DNA of 64,000 nucleotides from VXNE01 sp965261535 (GCA_965261535.1 OZ253469.1:868001-932000); one strand, 5' to 3'; positions 34,313-43,518 are shown, numbered from the stretch's first letter. Notes: a model not told the origin generated them from the sequence alone. Program-made: numbers and translations.

Positions 34313-34959
34313 TGCCCTGGAGATTCCGTTTCGTCGCCCGCCGCGGCGGGCGCCACGGTGGCCAGTTTCAATTCCAGCAACACCCGCCCGGCGTCGGGGG
34401 CCAGTTCGAGCGCGGATTGATACGCTTCGCGCGCGTCTGCGTTATCGCCCTTTTGTACCAGGATGTCGCCTGTAAGTTCTGCAACCTCGGCGGCAAACCC
34501 GGGACTCAACACGCCAGCCAGGATTTCGAGAGCTTCGTCGAGCTTACCGATCTGTCGCTGGACTTTCGCCAGTCGCAGCGCCGCCAGGTCGCGCAGGACG
34601 TCGTCTTCCGCGTAGTCCGCGCTTGCGGACAACAGCGCCGCCGCGGGTTCCCAATCTTCGCTGTCGACCCCGTCCCTGGCCTCATACAGCAAGGCGAATA
34701 TGTGATAGGCCGTACCCTCGCGCGCCTCGGCGAGATCCGCGGCAAGTGCCGACGCGTCTCCCATGGCGCGGGCGGTCAGGTACGCGCTGTAGGCGCGCGA
34801 AGCCCCTTCGGCCTGGTCCTGTCGATATTCCTGGAACCAGCGCCAGCCCAATACGCCGGCCACAGCCACCACGATGCCGACAATGATGGCCAAGCCGTGG
34901 CGCGACCACCAGTTTCGCAGCCACTCGACCCGTTCTTCGTCAGAAAGATACTCAGACAC
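34309..34959 (-). CDS. yfgM: YfgM-like TPR protein, SecYEG-associated
   Basis: A 216-residue inner-membrane protein: a cytoplasmic N-terminus (MSEYLSDEERVEWLRNWW), one membrane helix (about 22-41, GLAIIVGIVVAVAGVLGW) and periplasmic tetratricopeptide-like repeats. The family member in E. coli is an ancillary subunit at the Sec translocon linked to periplasmic chaperones. It sits between hisS and bamB as usual. Confidence 0.88.
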   Translation of the reverse strand: MSEYLSDEERVEWLRNWWSRHGLAIIVGIVVAVAGVLGWRWFQEYRQDQAEGASRAYSAYLTARAMGDASALAADLAEAREGTAYHIFALLYEARDGVDSEDWEPAAALLSASADYAEDDVLRDLAALRLAKVQRQIGKLDEALEILAGVLSPGFAAEVAELTGDILVQKGDNADAREAYQSALELAPDAGRVLLELKLATVAPAAAGDETESPGQ

Positions 34960-34963
34960 GTCA

Positions 34964-36247
34964 TTAACGTCCGTGCACTCGCGCGTCGCGGATCATCGCC
35001 GCCACTTCGTCCATGGGAGCGATCGTCTGCGGACGATCCGCGCGCAGCCACTTAAGGGAGACGCGATTCTGGGCTATTTCATCCTCGCCGACAATCATCG
35101 CCCAACATGCGCCGCTGCGGTCCGCGCGTCGGAACTGGGCCGACAGGCCACCGCCGCCCGCGTGCATGCGAACGCCCAAGCCCGGCACGCGAACGCGCAA
35201 CGCCTGCGCCGCCGCCAGCGCCGCCGGCATGTGTTTCCCGTCCTGCACGACCACGTACACATCGGCAGAACGATACTCCGAAGCGTTCGTCGCCGCCTGA
35301 CGCAACAGCGCAACGCGGTCGATTCCGACGGCGAATCCGGCGGCTGGCGTCGCATGCCCGCCGAGAAGCTCGATCAGCCCGTCGTAGCGGCCGCCGGCGC
35401 AGACCGTGTCCTGGGCGCCAATTCCGTCGGCTACCCACTCGACCACCGTGTGGGTGTAGTAGTCGAAGCCTCGCACCAACCGGGGATTCACCCGGTAGGA
35501 TAGTCCCAGACCGTCGAGCAGTTCCCGCAGCGCATCGAACTGCCCGCGCTCGGTAGCGTCCAGGTAGTCCGCCAGGTTCGGGGCCTCTTCAAGGATGCGC
35601 TGCGTGGACGCCACCTTACTGTCCAGGATGCGCAACGGATTTGCATGCAGGCGCCGGCGGCTGTCGCCGTCGAGTTCACTCTCATGCGGCGCGAGGAAGG
35701 CGACCAGCGCTTCGCCGTACGCGGCTCGCGAAGCGCTGGAGCCGAGGGCGTTGATCTCCAGTCGCACCGCGTGACCGATGTCGAGGGCCTCCCAGATCGC
35801 CGCCGCCATCTGTATCAACTCCGCATCCGCCTCCGGTCCGGCAACGCCAAAGATTTCCGCGCCGACCTGGTCGAATTGACGGTAGCGGCCCTGCTGCGGG
35901 CGCTCGTAGCGAAACATCGGACCCGCATACCAGAGCCGCTGCGTCCGATTGTGCAGCAATCCGCGCTCGATGCAGGCGCGCACACATCCGGCGGTTCCCT
36001 CCGGGCGCAGCGCCAGATGCTTGCCACGGCGGTCGTCGAAGACGTACATCTCCTTCTCGACGATGTCAGTCGCCGTCCCGATCCCCCGGCTGAAGAGTTC
36101 GGCGGACTCCACCAACGGCAGGCGGATCTCCTCAAAGCCGAAGGCACGCGCCACGGCGATGCATTGCTCCTCCACCTGCCGCAGGTCCGCCGCATCTCCT
36201 TCGGCGAGATCGCGCATGCCGCGAACGGCCCGGTATTGCAGGGTCAC
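34964..36247 (-). CDS. hisS: Histidyl-tRNA synthetase
   Basis: A 427-residue class II synthetase charging tRNA-His. Motif 2 is in GPMFRYERPQQGRYRQF. The histidine-specific blocks are LVRGFDYYTHTVVEW and AGGRYDGL, and motif 3 is AAGFAVGIDRVALL. The C-terminal anticodon-binding domain is present. The start overlaps the rodZ stop (ATGA). ispG, which usually lies between rodZ and hisS in gammaproteobacteria, is absent. Confidence 0.95.
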   Translation of the reverse strand: MTLQYRAVRGMRDLAEGDAADLRQVEEQCIAVARAFGFEEIRLPLVESAELFSRGIGTATDIVEKEMYVFDDRRGKHLALRPEGTAGCVRACIERGLLHNRTQRLWYAGPMFRYERPQQGRYRQFDQVGAEIFGVAGPEADAELIQMAAAIWEALDIGHAVRLEINALGSSASRAAYGEALVAFLAPHESELDGDSRRRLHANPLRILDSKVASTQRILEEAPNLADYLDATERGQFDALRELLDGLGLSYRVNPRLVRGFDYYTHTVVEWVADGIGAQDTVCAGGRYDGLIELLGGHATPAAGFAVGIDRVALLRQAATNASEYRSADVYVVVQDGKHMPAALAAAQALRVRVPGLGVRMHAGGGGLSAQFRRADRSGACWAMIVGEDEIAQNRVSLKWLRADRPQTIAPMDEVAAMIRDARVHGR

Positions 36248-37236
36248 AGTCCAAGCACCAAGTGGGCGATGTTGTCATGCGTGTGCTGCGAAAGCATCAC
36301 GCGTTCGCCGTTGTATTCGAGATCGACACCGGGCGCGTAACCGAGCGTGATGGTGAACGGGGCATCTCCGCTCACCTCCAACTCGCCTGCGGCGCGTTCC
36401 AGATCTTCATGCAGCAGGCTACCCGCGGCGTCGAACACCTGGACCCAAGAATCGTGCGTGAACTGGAAGAGCAGCACGTGGTCACCGCCCGGCGTGTAAG
36501 TCAGCGGGTTCGACAGGGGAACAGATCCGTCCTCGGGATCGTTCGCCGAACCGTTCAGGACAGACACCAACGGCAGGTCGTCCGCGGGATCGTCCGGCCA
36601 GCCGTTAGAGACGACCCCCGAGACGTCACCCGAGACGGGCGTTTCGCTCTGGGCGATGGGACCGTTCGGCATGGGTTCGACTGGGGGCTCGGAAACAGGC
36701 GCTGAAGCATCGGTGGGGACAGCCAATTCGAAAGGCACCTCGTCTGCGGCCGAGACCGGCTGCACCCCGTTGTCCATGGAAGCCTGGTTCGGCTCTCCGA
36801 CCGGCGCCGATGCTATCGGCACCTCGGAGGGCCAGATCAACCAGAGGAAAAGGCCAGACACGGCCATGACGACGATCACCGTGCCGCCGAACACCCACGA
36901 CTGCCGCCGCGGCACTTGCGAGCCCATGGTGAAAGTCGCCAGCGTTCTCGGAACTGTACTCCGCGGCCGCGTTTCGTTCTCCGTCGTCTCCCCCGAAGCG
37001 GTCTTCTGGTCGTAGGCCCGCAGCACCTCATCGGGGTCGAGCTCCACCAGGCGGGCATAGCCGCGGATATACGCGCGTGTGAATACCCTCACCGGCAACG
37101 CGTCGAACCGTTCCGCTTCGATGTTCTCGATGATCGCCCAGGACACCTTCAAGGACCTTGCGACCTCGCGCACGCTCGCGCCCATTGCCTGCCGCGCCGC
37201 GCGCAAGGCGGAACCCGGCGAATCGACCTCGCTCAT
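36244..37236 (-). CDS. rodZ: Cytoskeletal/cell-shape protein RodZ
   Basis: A 330-residue bitopic protein. The cytoplasmic helix-turn-helix domain (residues 9-80: ASVREVARSLKVSWAIIENI, YIRGYARLVELDPDE) binds MreB in the family. A basic stretch precedes one membrane helix (about 114-135), then an acidic/Pro-rich periplasmic linker and a C-terminal beta domain (DUF4115-like: FTHDSWVQVFDAAGSLLHED). It overlaps rlmN and hisS by four bases each. Confidence 0.9.
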   Translation of the reverse strand: MSEVDSPGSALRAARQAMGASVREVARSLKVSWAIIENIEAERFDALPVRVFTRAYIRGYARLVELDPDEVLRAYDQKTASGETTENETRPRSTVPRTLATFTMGSQVPRRQSWVFGGTVIVVMAVSGLFLWLIWPSEVPIASAPVGEPNQASMDNGVQPVSAADEVPFELAVPTDASAPVSEPPVEPMPNGPIAQSETPVSGDVSGVVSNGWPDDPADDLPLVSVLNGSANDPEDGSVPLSNPLTYTPGGDHVLLFQFTHDSWVQVFDAAGSLLHEDLERAAGELEVSGDAPFTITLGYAPGVDLEYNGERVMLSQHTHDNIAHLVLGL

Positions 37237-38363
37237 CCGGCCAGCCCCGCTCGCGGCGGCGAAGCCGGCTGTTGGCGGAGCCGGGCAATGTAGCGTGCCC
37301 GCCTGTTGGTGCGGTCTCGCACCGCGCCGGTGAGCTGGCCGCACGCCGCAGCGATCTCGTCGCCCCGGGTTGCGCGCAGCGTGGCCGTATAGCCCGCGTT
37401 CATCAGGTAGGTCTGGAACGCTGTGATCGCGCTCACATCGGGCCGTTCGAAAGCGGCGTCCGGGAACGGGTTGAACGGTATCAGATTGATCTTGCAACGC
37501 AGGGTCCGCAACAGCTTGGCCAACGCCGCCGCGTGGGACAGGCTGTCGTTTACGCCTTTCATGAGCGCATATTCGAAGGTCACCGACCGACGCTCGCCGA
37601 CGCGGGACAAATACGTCCGGCACGCGTCCATCAACTCTGCTAGAGGATAGCGCCGGTTGAGGGGAACAAGGCGATCGCGCAAAGCATCCTCCGCCGCATG
37701 CAGGCTGACGGCCAGGGCGCAGTCGGTGTGCTCGGCGAGCAAGCGTATATTCGGCACCACCCCGGCCGTGCTGATGGTGACGCGGCGCTTTGACAGACCG
37801 TAGGCCAGATCGTCCATGAGCAGATTGGCCACCGTGATGCAGGCATCGAAATTGAGCAGCGGCTCGCCCATGCCCATGAAGACGACGTTCGTTAGGCCGC
37901 GCTCGTCGCCCCGGCGCTCCAGTTCCCGCGCCGCGAGCCACACCTGCCCGGCGATCTCGTGAGGCGTCAGATTGCCGTCGAAGCCCTGCTTGCCGGTGGC
38001 GCAGAATGCACAGTCGAGGGCGCATCCCGCCTGGGAAGAGATACATAGCGTCTGCCGTCCCCGGTCGGGAATCAGGACCGTCTCGACGGCGTTGCCTCCG
38101 CCAACGGCCACCGTCCACTTGGTGACGCCGTCGGCGGCGTCCCGACGCTCGACGACCTCGGGCGGGCGAATTTCCACCTCCTCGGCGAGGCGCGCGCGCA
38201 GGGATTTCGACAAGTCCGTCATGTCGTCGAGCCGCGTCGCGCCGCGTTTGTGGATCCACCGAAGCAATATGCGGGCGCGGTAGGGCTTTTCCCCAAACCC
38301 GGCGAGATATCGCTCAAGTCCGGCGCGATCGAACCCCAACAGATTGACGCGGGTTGCGTTCAC
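37233..38363 (-). CDS. rlmN: 23S rRNA (A2503)/tRNA (A37) C2-methyltransferase RlmN
   Basis: A 376-residue radical-SAM methyltransferase that forms m2A2503 in 23S rRNA and m2A37 in some tRNAs. The iron-sulfur cluster motif CALDCAFC gives C114, C118 and C121 from the chosen start. NVVFMGMGEPLLNFDA and TISTAGVVPNI are typical, and a C-terminal Cys in IAAACGQL serves in the methyl-transfer mechanism. The start is taken as GTG at 38363, overlapping the ndk stop (GTGA), since MNATRVNLLGFDR then matches the family N-terminus. pilF, a common next gene, is missing. Confidence 0.92.
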   Translation of the reverse strand: MNATRVNLLGFDRAGLERYLAGFGEKPYRARILLRWIHKRGATRLDDMTDLSKSLRARLAEEVEIRPPEVVERRDAADGVTKWTVAVGGGNAVETVLIPDRGRQTLCISSQAGCALDCAFCATGKQGFDGNLTPHEIAGQVWLAARELERRGDERGLTNVVFMGMGEPLLNFDACITVANLLMDDLAYGLSKRRVTISTAGVVPNIRLLAEHTDCALAVSLHAAEDALRDRLVPLNRRYPLAELMDACRTYLSRVGERRSVTFEYALMKGVNDSLSHAAALAKLLRTLRCKINLIPFNPFPDAAFERPDVSAITAFQTYLMNAGYTATLRATRGDEIAAACGQLTGAVRDRTNRRARYIARLRQQPASPPRAGLAG

Positions 38364-38788
38364 GTTCGCGCGCAGATTTCCGCGTCGTCGAAGAAGTACG
38401 CGATCTCGCGAGCCGCGCTCGACGGCGAGTCGGAGCCATGTACCGCATTGGCGTCCAGGGATTGGGCAAAGTCGGCGCGAATGGTGCCCGGATCCGCTTT
38501 CTTCGGATCGGTCGCCCCCATCAGACGGCGGTTCCGGGCGATCGCGTCCGGGCCTTCCAGCACCTGGAGCACAACCGGCCCTGAACTCATGTATTCGAGC
38601 AGTTTCTCGTAGAACGGCTTGCCCTTGTGCTCGGCGTAGAAGCCGGCGGCGGCGGCCACGGAAAGCCGCGTCATCCTGGCGGCGACGATGCGCAGTCCGG
38701 CCTTTTCGAAGCGGCTGATGATCTCGCCGATGATGTTGCGAGCCACGGCATCGGGTTTGAGAATGGACAGTGTGCGCTCTACTGGCAT
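38360..38788 (-). CDS. ndk: Nucleoside diphosphate kinase
   Basis: A 142-residue enzyme balancing NTP and dNTP pools by phosphate transfer through a phosphohistidine. The active-site histidine is H117 in NAVHGSDS, at the usual position for this length. It is followed by rlmN. The 318-bp miniature element lies 25 bp upstream of the ATG and may have replaced or moved its promoter. Confidence 0.96.
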   Translation of the reverse strand: MPVERTLSILKPDAVARNIIGEIISRFEKAGLRIVAARMTRLSVAAAAGFYAEHKGKPFYEKLLEYMSSGPVVLQVLEGPDAIARNRRLMGATDPKKADPGTIRADFAQSLDANAVHGSDSPSSAAREIAYFFDDAEICART

Positions 38789-38813
38789 TGGCCTCTCCTG
38801 GAATTGGACTTAA

Positions 38814-39131
38814 GAGCCACTTGCGCTGTTCTGAGAGCCGCTGAAACAAAGGGCTTGCGGGCGGTGGATTTTTTCTTTACCCCAAGAAACGCGGCATTTC
38901 GGACGTTTTCCGACTTCACGGGCCTTGAATCCGAGATTTCCACCCCAACGCCCCGTGCTTACCCCAAGCCGTCGAAGTAGGAACGATTCGCATTTAGACA
39001 CCGTGAAGACCCCATAACGACCAGTTTGACCATCTGTCGCGCCCCCGCACGCCTCGCCGAGCCTCTGATTGCTGGGCAACCAGCCGCAATCCGGCGAGGT
39101 CCGGCGAAAAACCCTACAGCGCAAGTGCCTC
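38814..39131 (-). mobile_element. 318-bp miniature inverted-repeat element (copy 2)
   Basis: The inverted orientation of the 3563-3880 element, same length and nearly identical. Ends are GAGCCACTTGCGCTGT and ACAGCGCAAGTGCCTC. The flanking CTTAA occurs at 38809-38813 and 39132-39136, a target duplication of five bases. It occupies the gap between ndk and iscS, exactly where iscU, iscA, hscB, hscA and fdx would be expected. Confidence 0.88.
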
Positions 39132-39170
39132 CTTAAGGGCGCGTGATGTCAGCCGGAGGTGGCTGCCGCA

Positions 39171-40346
39171 TTATACGCGGGCGGCGCGCAGCTTCTCCAC
39201 GGTGGTGGCGACCCGACGCGCGGCGTAATCCACTTCGTCCCTGGTGGTATAGCGGCCCACCGTGAATCGGATCGACGCATGGGCGAGGTCGTCGGGCACG
39301 CCGAGTGCCTTCAGGACGTAGGACGGCTCCACCGTGGCGGAGGTGCAGGCGGAGCCGGTCGAAACTGCCAGGTCGTCGAGCGCCGTCAACAGCGTATCGC
39401 CATCGACGTCGCCGAACGACACGTTCAGGTTGCCGGGCAGGCGCTGATCCTCGTCACCGTTCAACTGCGTCTTCGGCAGTTGCCTCAGGTGCGACCAGAG
39501 ACGGTTGCGCAGCGCCCGGATGCGTCGGTTTTCGCCATTCTCCCTGTCCAGTTCTTCGCCGCAGATGACGCACGCTTCTCCGAGGCCGACGATCTGGTGG
39601 GTAGCCAGCGTTCCCGAGCGCATGCCGCGCTCGTGACCGCCGCCGTGAATTTGCGGTGCCACAGCCAAGAAGGGCTGGCGCCGCACGAACAGCGCGCCGA
39701 TACCCTTCGGTCCGTAGATCTTGTGGCCGGAGACGCTCATGAGATCGATGTTGTCGCGGCGCACGTCGATGTCGATCTTGCCAACGCTCTGGGCGGCGTC
39801 GGTGTGAAACGGTACGCCCCGCTCGCGACAGATCGCGCCTATGGCGCGGATATCGTTGACCACGCCGATCTCGTTGTTCGCATGCATGACCGAAACGATG
39901 GCGGTATCCGCGTCTATGGCGTCGGCGACCACCTCGGGCCGGACGATTCCCCTGGAGTCCGGCTCGACATAGGTGACAGCCACTCCCAGGGACTCCAGGT
40001 GGGCGCAGGTATCGAGCACCGCCTTGTGTTCGTACGTGGTGGTGACGACGCGCTCGCCGCCGGATGCTTCGACCACGCCCTTGATCGCCAGGTTGTCCGA
40101 CTCGGTCGCGCCCGATGTCCAGACGATCTCGCGGGGATCCGCGTTGAGCAGCGCGGCGACATGCGTGCGGGCCTCTTCGACCAGTTCCTCCGCTTCCCAG
40201 CCGTACGCATGGCTGCGCGACGCGGGATTGCCGAACGCGCCGTCGGTGAGCAGGCACGCACTCATGCGCTCCGCCACGCGCGGATCTACGGGCGTCGTGG
40301 CCGAATAGTCCAGGTAGACGGCCCTGGTCGGGATCTTGGTCGACAT
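39171..40346 (-). CDS. iscS: Cysteine desulfurase IscS
   Basis: A 391-residue PLP enzyme that moves sulfur from cysteine to acceptors for Fe-S clusters, tRNA thiolation and cofactors. The PLP lysine is K209 in SVSGHKIYGPKG and the persulfide cysteine C334 in STGSACTSA; HTDAAQSVGK and RSGTLATHQ are also typical. It lies 83 bp downstream of iscR, but the scaffold IscU and other isc genes that should follow are missing. Confidence 0.93.
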   Translation of the reverse strand: MSTKIPTRAVYLDYSATTPVDPRVAERMSACLLTDGAFGNPASRSHAYGWEAEELVEEARTHVAALLNADPREIVWTSGATESDNLAIKGVVEASGGERVVTTTYEHKAVLDTCAHLESLGVAVTYVEPDSRGIVRPEVVADAIDADTAIVSVMHANNEIGVVNDIRAIGAICRERGVPFHTDAAQSVGKIDIDVRRDNIDLMSVSGHKIYGPKGIGALFVRRQPFLAVAPQIHGGGHERGMRSGTLATHQIVGLGEACVICGEELDRENGENRRIRALRNRLWSHLRQLPKTQLNGDEDQRLPGNLNVSFGDVDGDTLLTALDDLAVSTGSACTSATVEPSYVLKALGVPDDLAHASIRFTVGRYTTRDEVDYAARRVATTVEKLRAARV

Positions 40347-40429
40347 ATCGAGATTTTACCCGAACGCCAATGTGATCGGGCCGAATGTCGTCGGTTCTGG
40401 GCGGCACGACGGGCGTGCGCCCGGGCGGA

Positions 40430-40891
40430 TCAGAGCATCTGGGCGTTAATCAGGTTTTTCGGGTCCTGTCGGCGAGCAATGGTCCGAATGTCGCGTCGCT
40501 CGACCAGCGACGCGAACGTGATGCGCTTCAGGAACAAGTCGATCTGCTGCGAGAGGTCGGCCCAGAGTTCGTGGGTGAGGCAGATCTCGCCGTCCTGACA
40601 GTCGCCGGTGCCCCCGCACCGGGTGGCGTCGACGCCTTCGCCGACGGCACTGATGATGTCCGAGACGCTGATGTCCTCAAGCGTCCGGGCAATCCGGTAG
40701 CCGCCCCCGGGACCGCGCGCGCCGATGACCAGGCCGCTGCGCTTGAGTCGGCGGAACAGTTGCTCGAGGTACGCTTGAGAGATGCCCTGGCGTTCGGCGA
40801 CGTCCGCCAGGGTGACCGGTCCGTCGTCGCCGTGCAGCGCCAGATCCAGCACCGCCGTGACCGCATAGCGGCCTCTCGTCGTCAACCGCAT
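40430..40891 (-). CDS. iscR: Fe-S cluster regulator IscR
   Basis: A 153-residue Rrf2-family repressor. An N-terminal winged helix (MRLTTRGRYAVTAVLDLAL; GISQAYLEQLFRRLKRSGL) is followed by cluster ligands C92, C98, C104 and H107, the same positions as in E. coli. It should sense cluster status and repress its own promoter when loaded. The upstream 100 bp contain two CAAGTAT repeats (40924 and 40939), but I could not recognise a clear IscR palindrome. Confidence 0.93.
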   Translation of the reverse strand: MRLTTRGRYAVTAVLDLALHGDDGPVTLADVAERQGISQAYLEQLFRRLKRSGLVIGARGPGGGYRIARTLEDISVSDIISAVGEGVDATRCGGTGDCQDGEICLTHELWADLSQQIDLFLKRITFASLVERRDIRTIARRQDPKNLINAQML

Positions 40892-40993
40892 GATCTACGG
40901 ACTTGCATCACGATAGCCGGCCCCAAGTATGCAGCATGCAAGTATTTCGGTCTAGACTGCCGAGGCCCGTACTGGGGGTCCGCATTGATCGGG

Positions 40994-41334
40994 ATGGGTG
41001 TCCCGAAGATCGAAGGCTTATCTTTACGGGTGTTCCTGACATCGATCCTGTGGGTGTCCCTGAATGGGTGTCCTCGTAACCTTTATGAATGGGTGTCCTC
41101 GTAACCTCGGTGGGTGTCCCTCGTTGGTGGGTGTCCCTCGTTGGTGGGTGTCCCTAATCTCGCTGGTGGGTGTCCCCAATGTCGATGATGGGTGTCCCTA
41201 ACGTCGATGATGGGTGTCCCGAAAATCGTGTGGTGATCCATGGGTGTCCCTGAGAATCATCCCTGAGAATCAGAATCAGTGGGTGTCCCTAACCTCGGGT
41301 GTCCCTGAGATCGCAAGCTCCGCGGTGGGTGTCC
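40994..41334. repeat. (A/G)TGGGTGTCC array between iscR and the IS66 fragment (about 14 copies)
   Basis: About 14 decamer-type units, many as GTGGGTGTCC, have linkers such as CTCGTTG, CAATGTCGATG and TAACGTCGATG that repeat locally. The array runs into the truncated end of an IS66-type transposase gene. The 400-bp gap between iscR and that remnant holds nothing else recognisable. Confidence 0.95.
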
Positions 41335-41341
41335 CGAAGAT

Positions 41342-41654
41342 CGTAGGTGGTGGTCACGGTGCGGCTATGGCGCGACCGGGCATCGTTTTGCGTCACGCCC
41401 TTGCCCTTGCCACCGGGCCGGGTCGCCGCGGTCTCGTCCTTGCTCGTTTGCGAGGGCGGGATGCTCGAATTGCGGCCGCCCTTGCGGGTGGTCTTCTCCA
41501 TGAAGATCGCCATCAGCACTTCGAACAGCATCAGCAGGGCGTTGAACAGCGCGCGCGTTTCCGCCGACATCTTGTCCGCCGCGGACAGTTTCCCGAACTC
41601 CGCCTTCAGGCGCTCGAACTCCTCGCGCAGCGATTGCCGGTTCACCGTGGCCAT
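41342..41654 (-). pseudogene. IS66-type transposase, N-terminal fragment
   Basis: About 100 residues of an IS66 TnpC N-terminus: a helical segment (LREEFERLKAEFGKLSAA) and the RKGGRNSSIPPSQTSKDE block with its S-x-P-P-S core. Coding similarity stops at about 41342, where decamer repeats begin (the frame then reads DLRDTHRG). The catalytic part is gone, replaced by the repeat array. Confidence 0.75.
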
Positions 41655-41663
41655 GGCCGCCGC

Positions 41664-42395
41664 TCAGCCGTCCTCGGCCTCGACCGCCATCATCGCCGCC
41701 AGCACCGCGAGGCGCTCCGCCCGCGGCATCGCCTGGTAGCGCCCGCCCCAACTCGCCGCCTTGCGCTTGATGGTCTGGCGGTGGGTGAAGTTCCGGCCCG
41801 CGCGGCTGGCCCAATGCACCCGGTCCGGGACGAAGTTGAACCACAGCTTCTCGGTGCGCACCCCGCCCCGGTTCATGACCTGCACCTCCAGCCTGCGCCA
41901 GCCGCCGAGCAACCCGTCGTACAGCGCCGAGGGATAGCCGGACAGCATGACCCGGCAGGGCAGGGTCTTGAGCAGTTCCAGCAGCTCGACGTGGTCGGCC
42001 TCCCCGTAGTCGAAGCGATAGCGACGGCCCGAGGTGCGGGTGCGCATCAGGTAGGGCGGGTCGCTGTAGACCAGCTCCGAGCCCCGATAGTCGTACTCGG
42101 CCAGAAACCGGTGCGCGCAGCCGTGAATGCGTTGCACGGGGTAGTCGCAGTCGAACTTCGCCAGAGCCCGCCCATCGAGGTCGATGCCGATGTTGTGCAG
42201 CGCCGCCGGCTTGCGCTTCATGATCGCGCCGCCGCCGAGGTGGGTCTCGATGTAGGTGTCGTGCGGCGGCATCATGGCAATGATGGGCTGGCACAGCCCC
42301 GAGGTCGCCTTCGATCCGAAATAGGCCAATCGAGAAGATCCGGCAATCCGTACGAAGGCCACACCATAGCGATGAGGCGCTATGATGTCAAGCAA
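41664..42395 (-). CDS. D12-class adenine-specific DNA methyltransferase (Dam-like)
   Basis: A protein of up to 243 residues of the D12 class of N6-adenine methyltransferases. The AdoMet motif is TYIETHLGGGAIM and the catalytic motif SDPPYL; the N-terminal LAYFGSKATSGLCQPIIAMM is family-typical. Relatives start near this YFGSK segment, so a TTG at 42329 is a plausible start; the ATG at 42395 would add 22 residues. The type is common in phages and mobile elements. No restriction partner is seen, and the neighbours are transposase debris and a miniature-element end. It could be an orphan methylase. Confidence 0.75.
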   Translation of the reverse strand: MLDIIAPHRYGVAFVRIAGSSRLAYFGSKATSGLCQPIIAMMPPHDTYIETHLGGGAIMKRKPAALHNIGIDLDGRALAKFDCDYPVQRIHGCAHRFLAEYDYRGSELVYSDPPYLMRTRTSGRRYRFDYGEADHVELLELLKTLPCRVMLSGYPSALYDGLLGGWRRLEVQVMNRGGVRTEKLWFNFVPDRVHWASRAGRNFTHRQTIKRKAASWGGRYQAMPRAERLAVLAAMMAVEAEDG

Positions 42396-42483
42396 TATCC
42401 GACGGACGCGCGTGGCCCATAGCGCGGGACGCCTTTCAGGCTATGCTCTCTCGGGAATGAGGTCGGGTAGGGGGTGAGTAGTT

Positions 42484-42554
42484 ACGGGTAAAGAATAAAT
42501 CCACCGCCCGCAAGCCCTTTGTTTCAGCGGCTCTCAGAACAGCGCAAGTGGCTC
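42484..42554 (+). mobile_element. Right-end fragment of the 318-bp miniature element
   Basis: Seventy-one bases match the right end, running from GGGTAAAGAA to ACAGCGCAAGTGGCTC. The left end is missing. It lies between the methylase gene and trmJ. Confidence 0.8.
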
Positions 42555-42600
42555 AGAAGGTTGCAACACACGCCTCGTCGGTCTGAGGCGGAGAGCCTCG

Positions 42601-43350
42601 CTAGTCTTCCTGTTCAGGGTCGGGGCGGTTCGAGGTCTCGATATGAGTGAGAATGCCGCGCAACATGCCGACTTCCGCCTGCTCCAGTCCGATGCGGCCG
42701 AACATTCGGCGCAGGCGGGTCGTCGCCTGTCGGGGCGTGCTGGACCTGAGAAAGCCGATCCGCCGCAGGACCGTTTCGAAGTGGGCGTGGAATCCTTCGA
42801 CCTCTTCGAGGGAAGCGAGGCTGGCGCCGGTGGACGCGGCGGTGGATACGTCGGCTGTCGCAGCGGGGGTCGTCCGGGCCTTGAACAGTTCATAACAGAC
42901 GACCTGCACCGCCATCGCCAGGTTGAGCGAGGGGTACTCCGGACTGGTGGGGATCGACAGGTGGAGTTGGCAGCGTTGCAGTTCTTCGTTGGTAAGGCCG
43001 CTGGTTTCGCGTCCGAAGAGGATGGCCACGGGCTGGTCGGCGTACTCCGCCGCCAGGCGATTCGCCACGCTTTGGGCATCGGCGACCGGGATCGGGATGC
43101 GCCGGCTTCTCGTGCTGGCGCCAACCGAAAGGACGCAATCACCGATGGCGTCGTCGAGGCTGCCCACCACTTTCGCCGCCGCCAGGACATCGACGGCGCG
43201 CGCCGCGCGCCAGTCCGCCTGCGGGTCCGGGAAACGTCCGGGGCGCACCAGGTAGAGGGACGTGAGCCCCATCGTCTTCATCGCCCGCGCGGCGCCGCCG
43301 ATGTTTCCGGGATGGCTGGGTTCGACCAGCACGATGCGAACGTCGGCCAT
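42601..43350 (-). CDS. trmJ: tRNA Cm32/Um32 2'-O-methyltransferase TrmJ
   Basis: A 249-residue SPOUT methyltransferase for position 32 of several tRNAs. The N-terminal block RIVLVEPSHPGNIGGAARAM, the VAILFGRETSGLTNEELQRC knot region and SPEYPSLNLAMAVQVVCYEL are diagnostic. The ATG at 43350 (MADVRIVL) is chosen; upstream ATGs would add 2 or 23 residues. It is divergent from suhB, as commonly seen near the isc operon in gammaproteobacteria. Confidence 0.92.
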   Translation of the reverse strand: MADVRIVLVEPSHPGNIGGAARAMKTMGLTSLYLVRPGRFPDPQADWRAARAVDVLAAAKVVGSLDDAIGDCVLSVGASTRSRRIPIPVADAQSVANRLAAEYADQPVAILFGRETSGLTNEELQRCQLHLSIPTSPEYPSLNLAMAVQVVCYELFKARTTPAATADVSTAASTGASLASLEEVEGFHAHFETVLRRIGFLRSSTPRQATTRLRRMFGRIGLEQAEVGMLRGILTHIETSNRPDPEQED

Positions 43351-43518
43351 GGGCATGCGATCTCCCGTTGCTTGTGCGAGAGGCTCGGCGTTCGGCAACG
43401 CCGGGTCCGCCCGCCCCATGCGCTTGCGCGGCGATCATACAGCCTCCATCCGACCGGCGTGCCGTCGAACGATCCGGGCTAGAATAGCGTCGCGCTTCCC
43501 CTCGGACGGTCCTGCTTC

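Noticed and set aside
40920..40950. IscR operator upstream of iscR
   Set aside because: Only a direct repeat of CAAGTAT is visible; it does not match the palindromic IscR site well enough to call.
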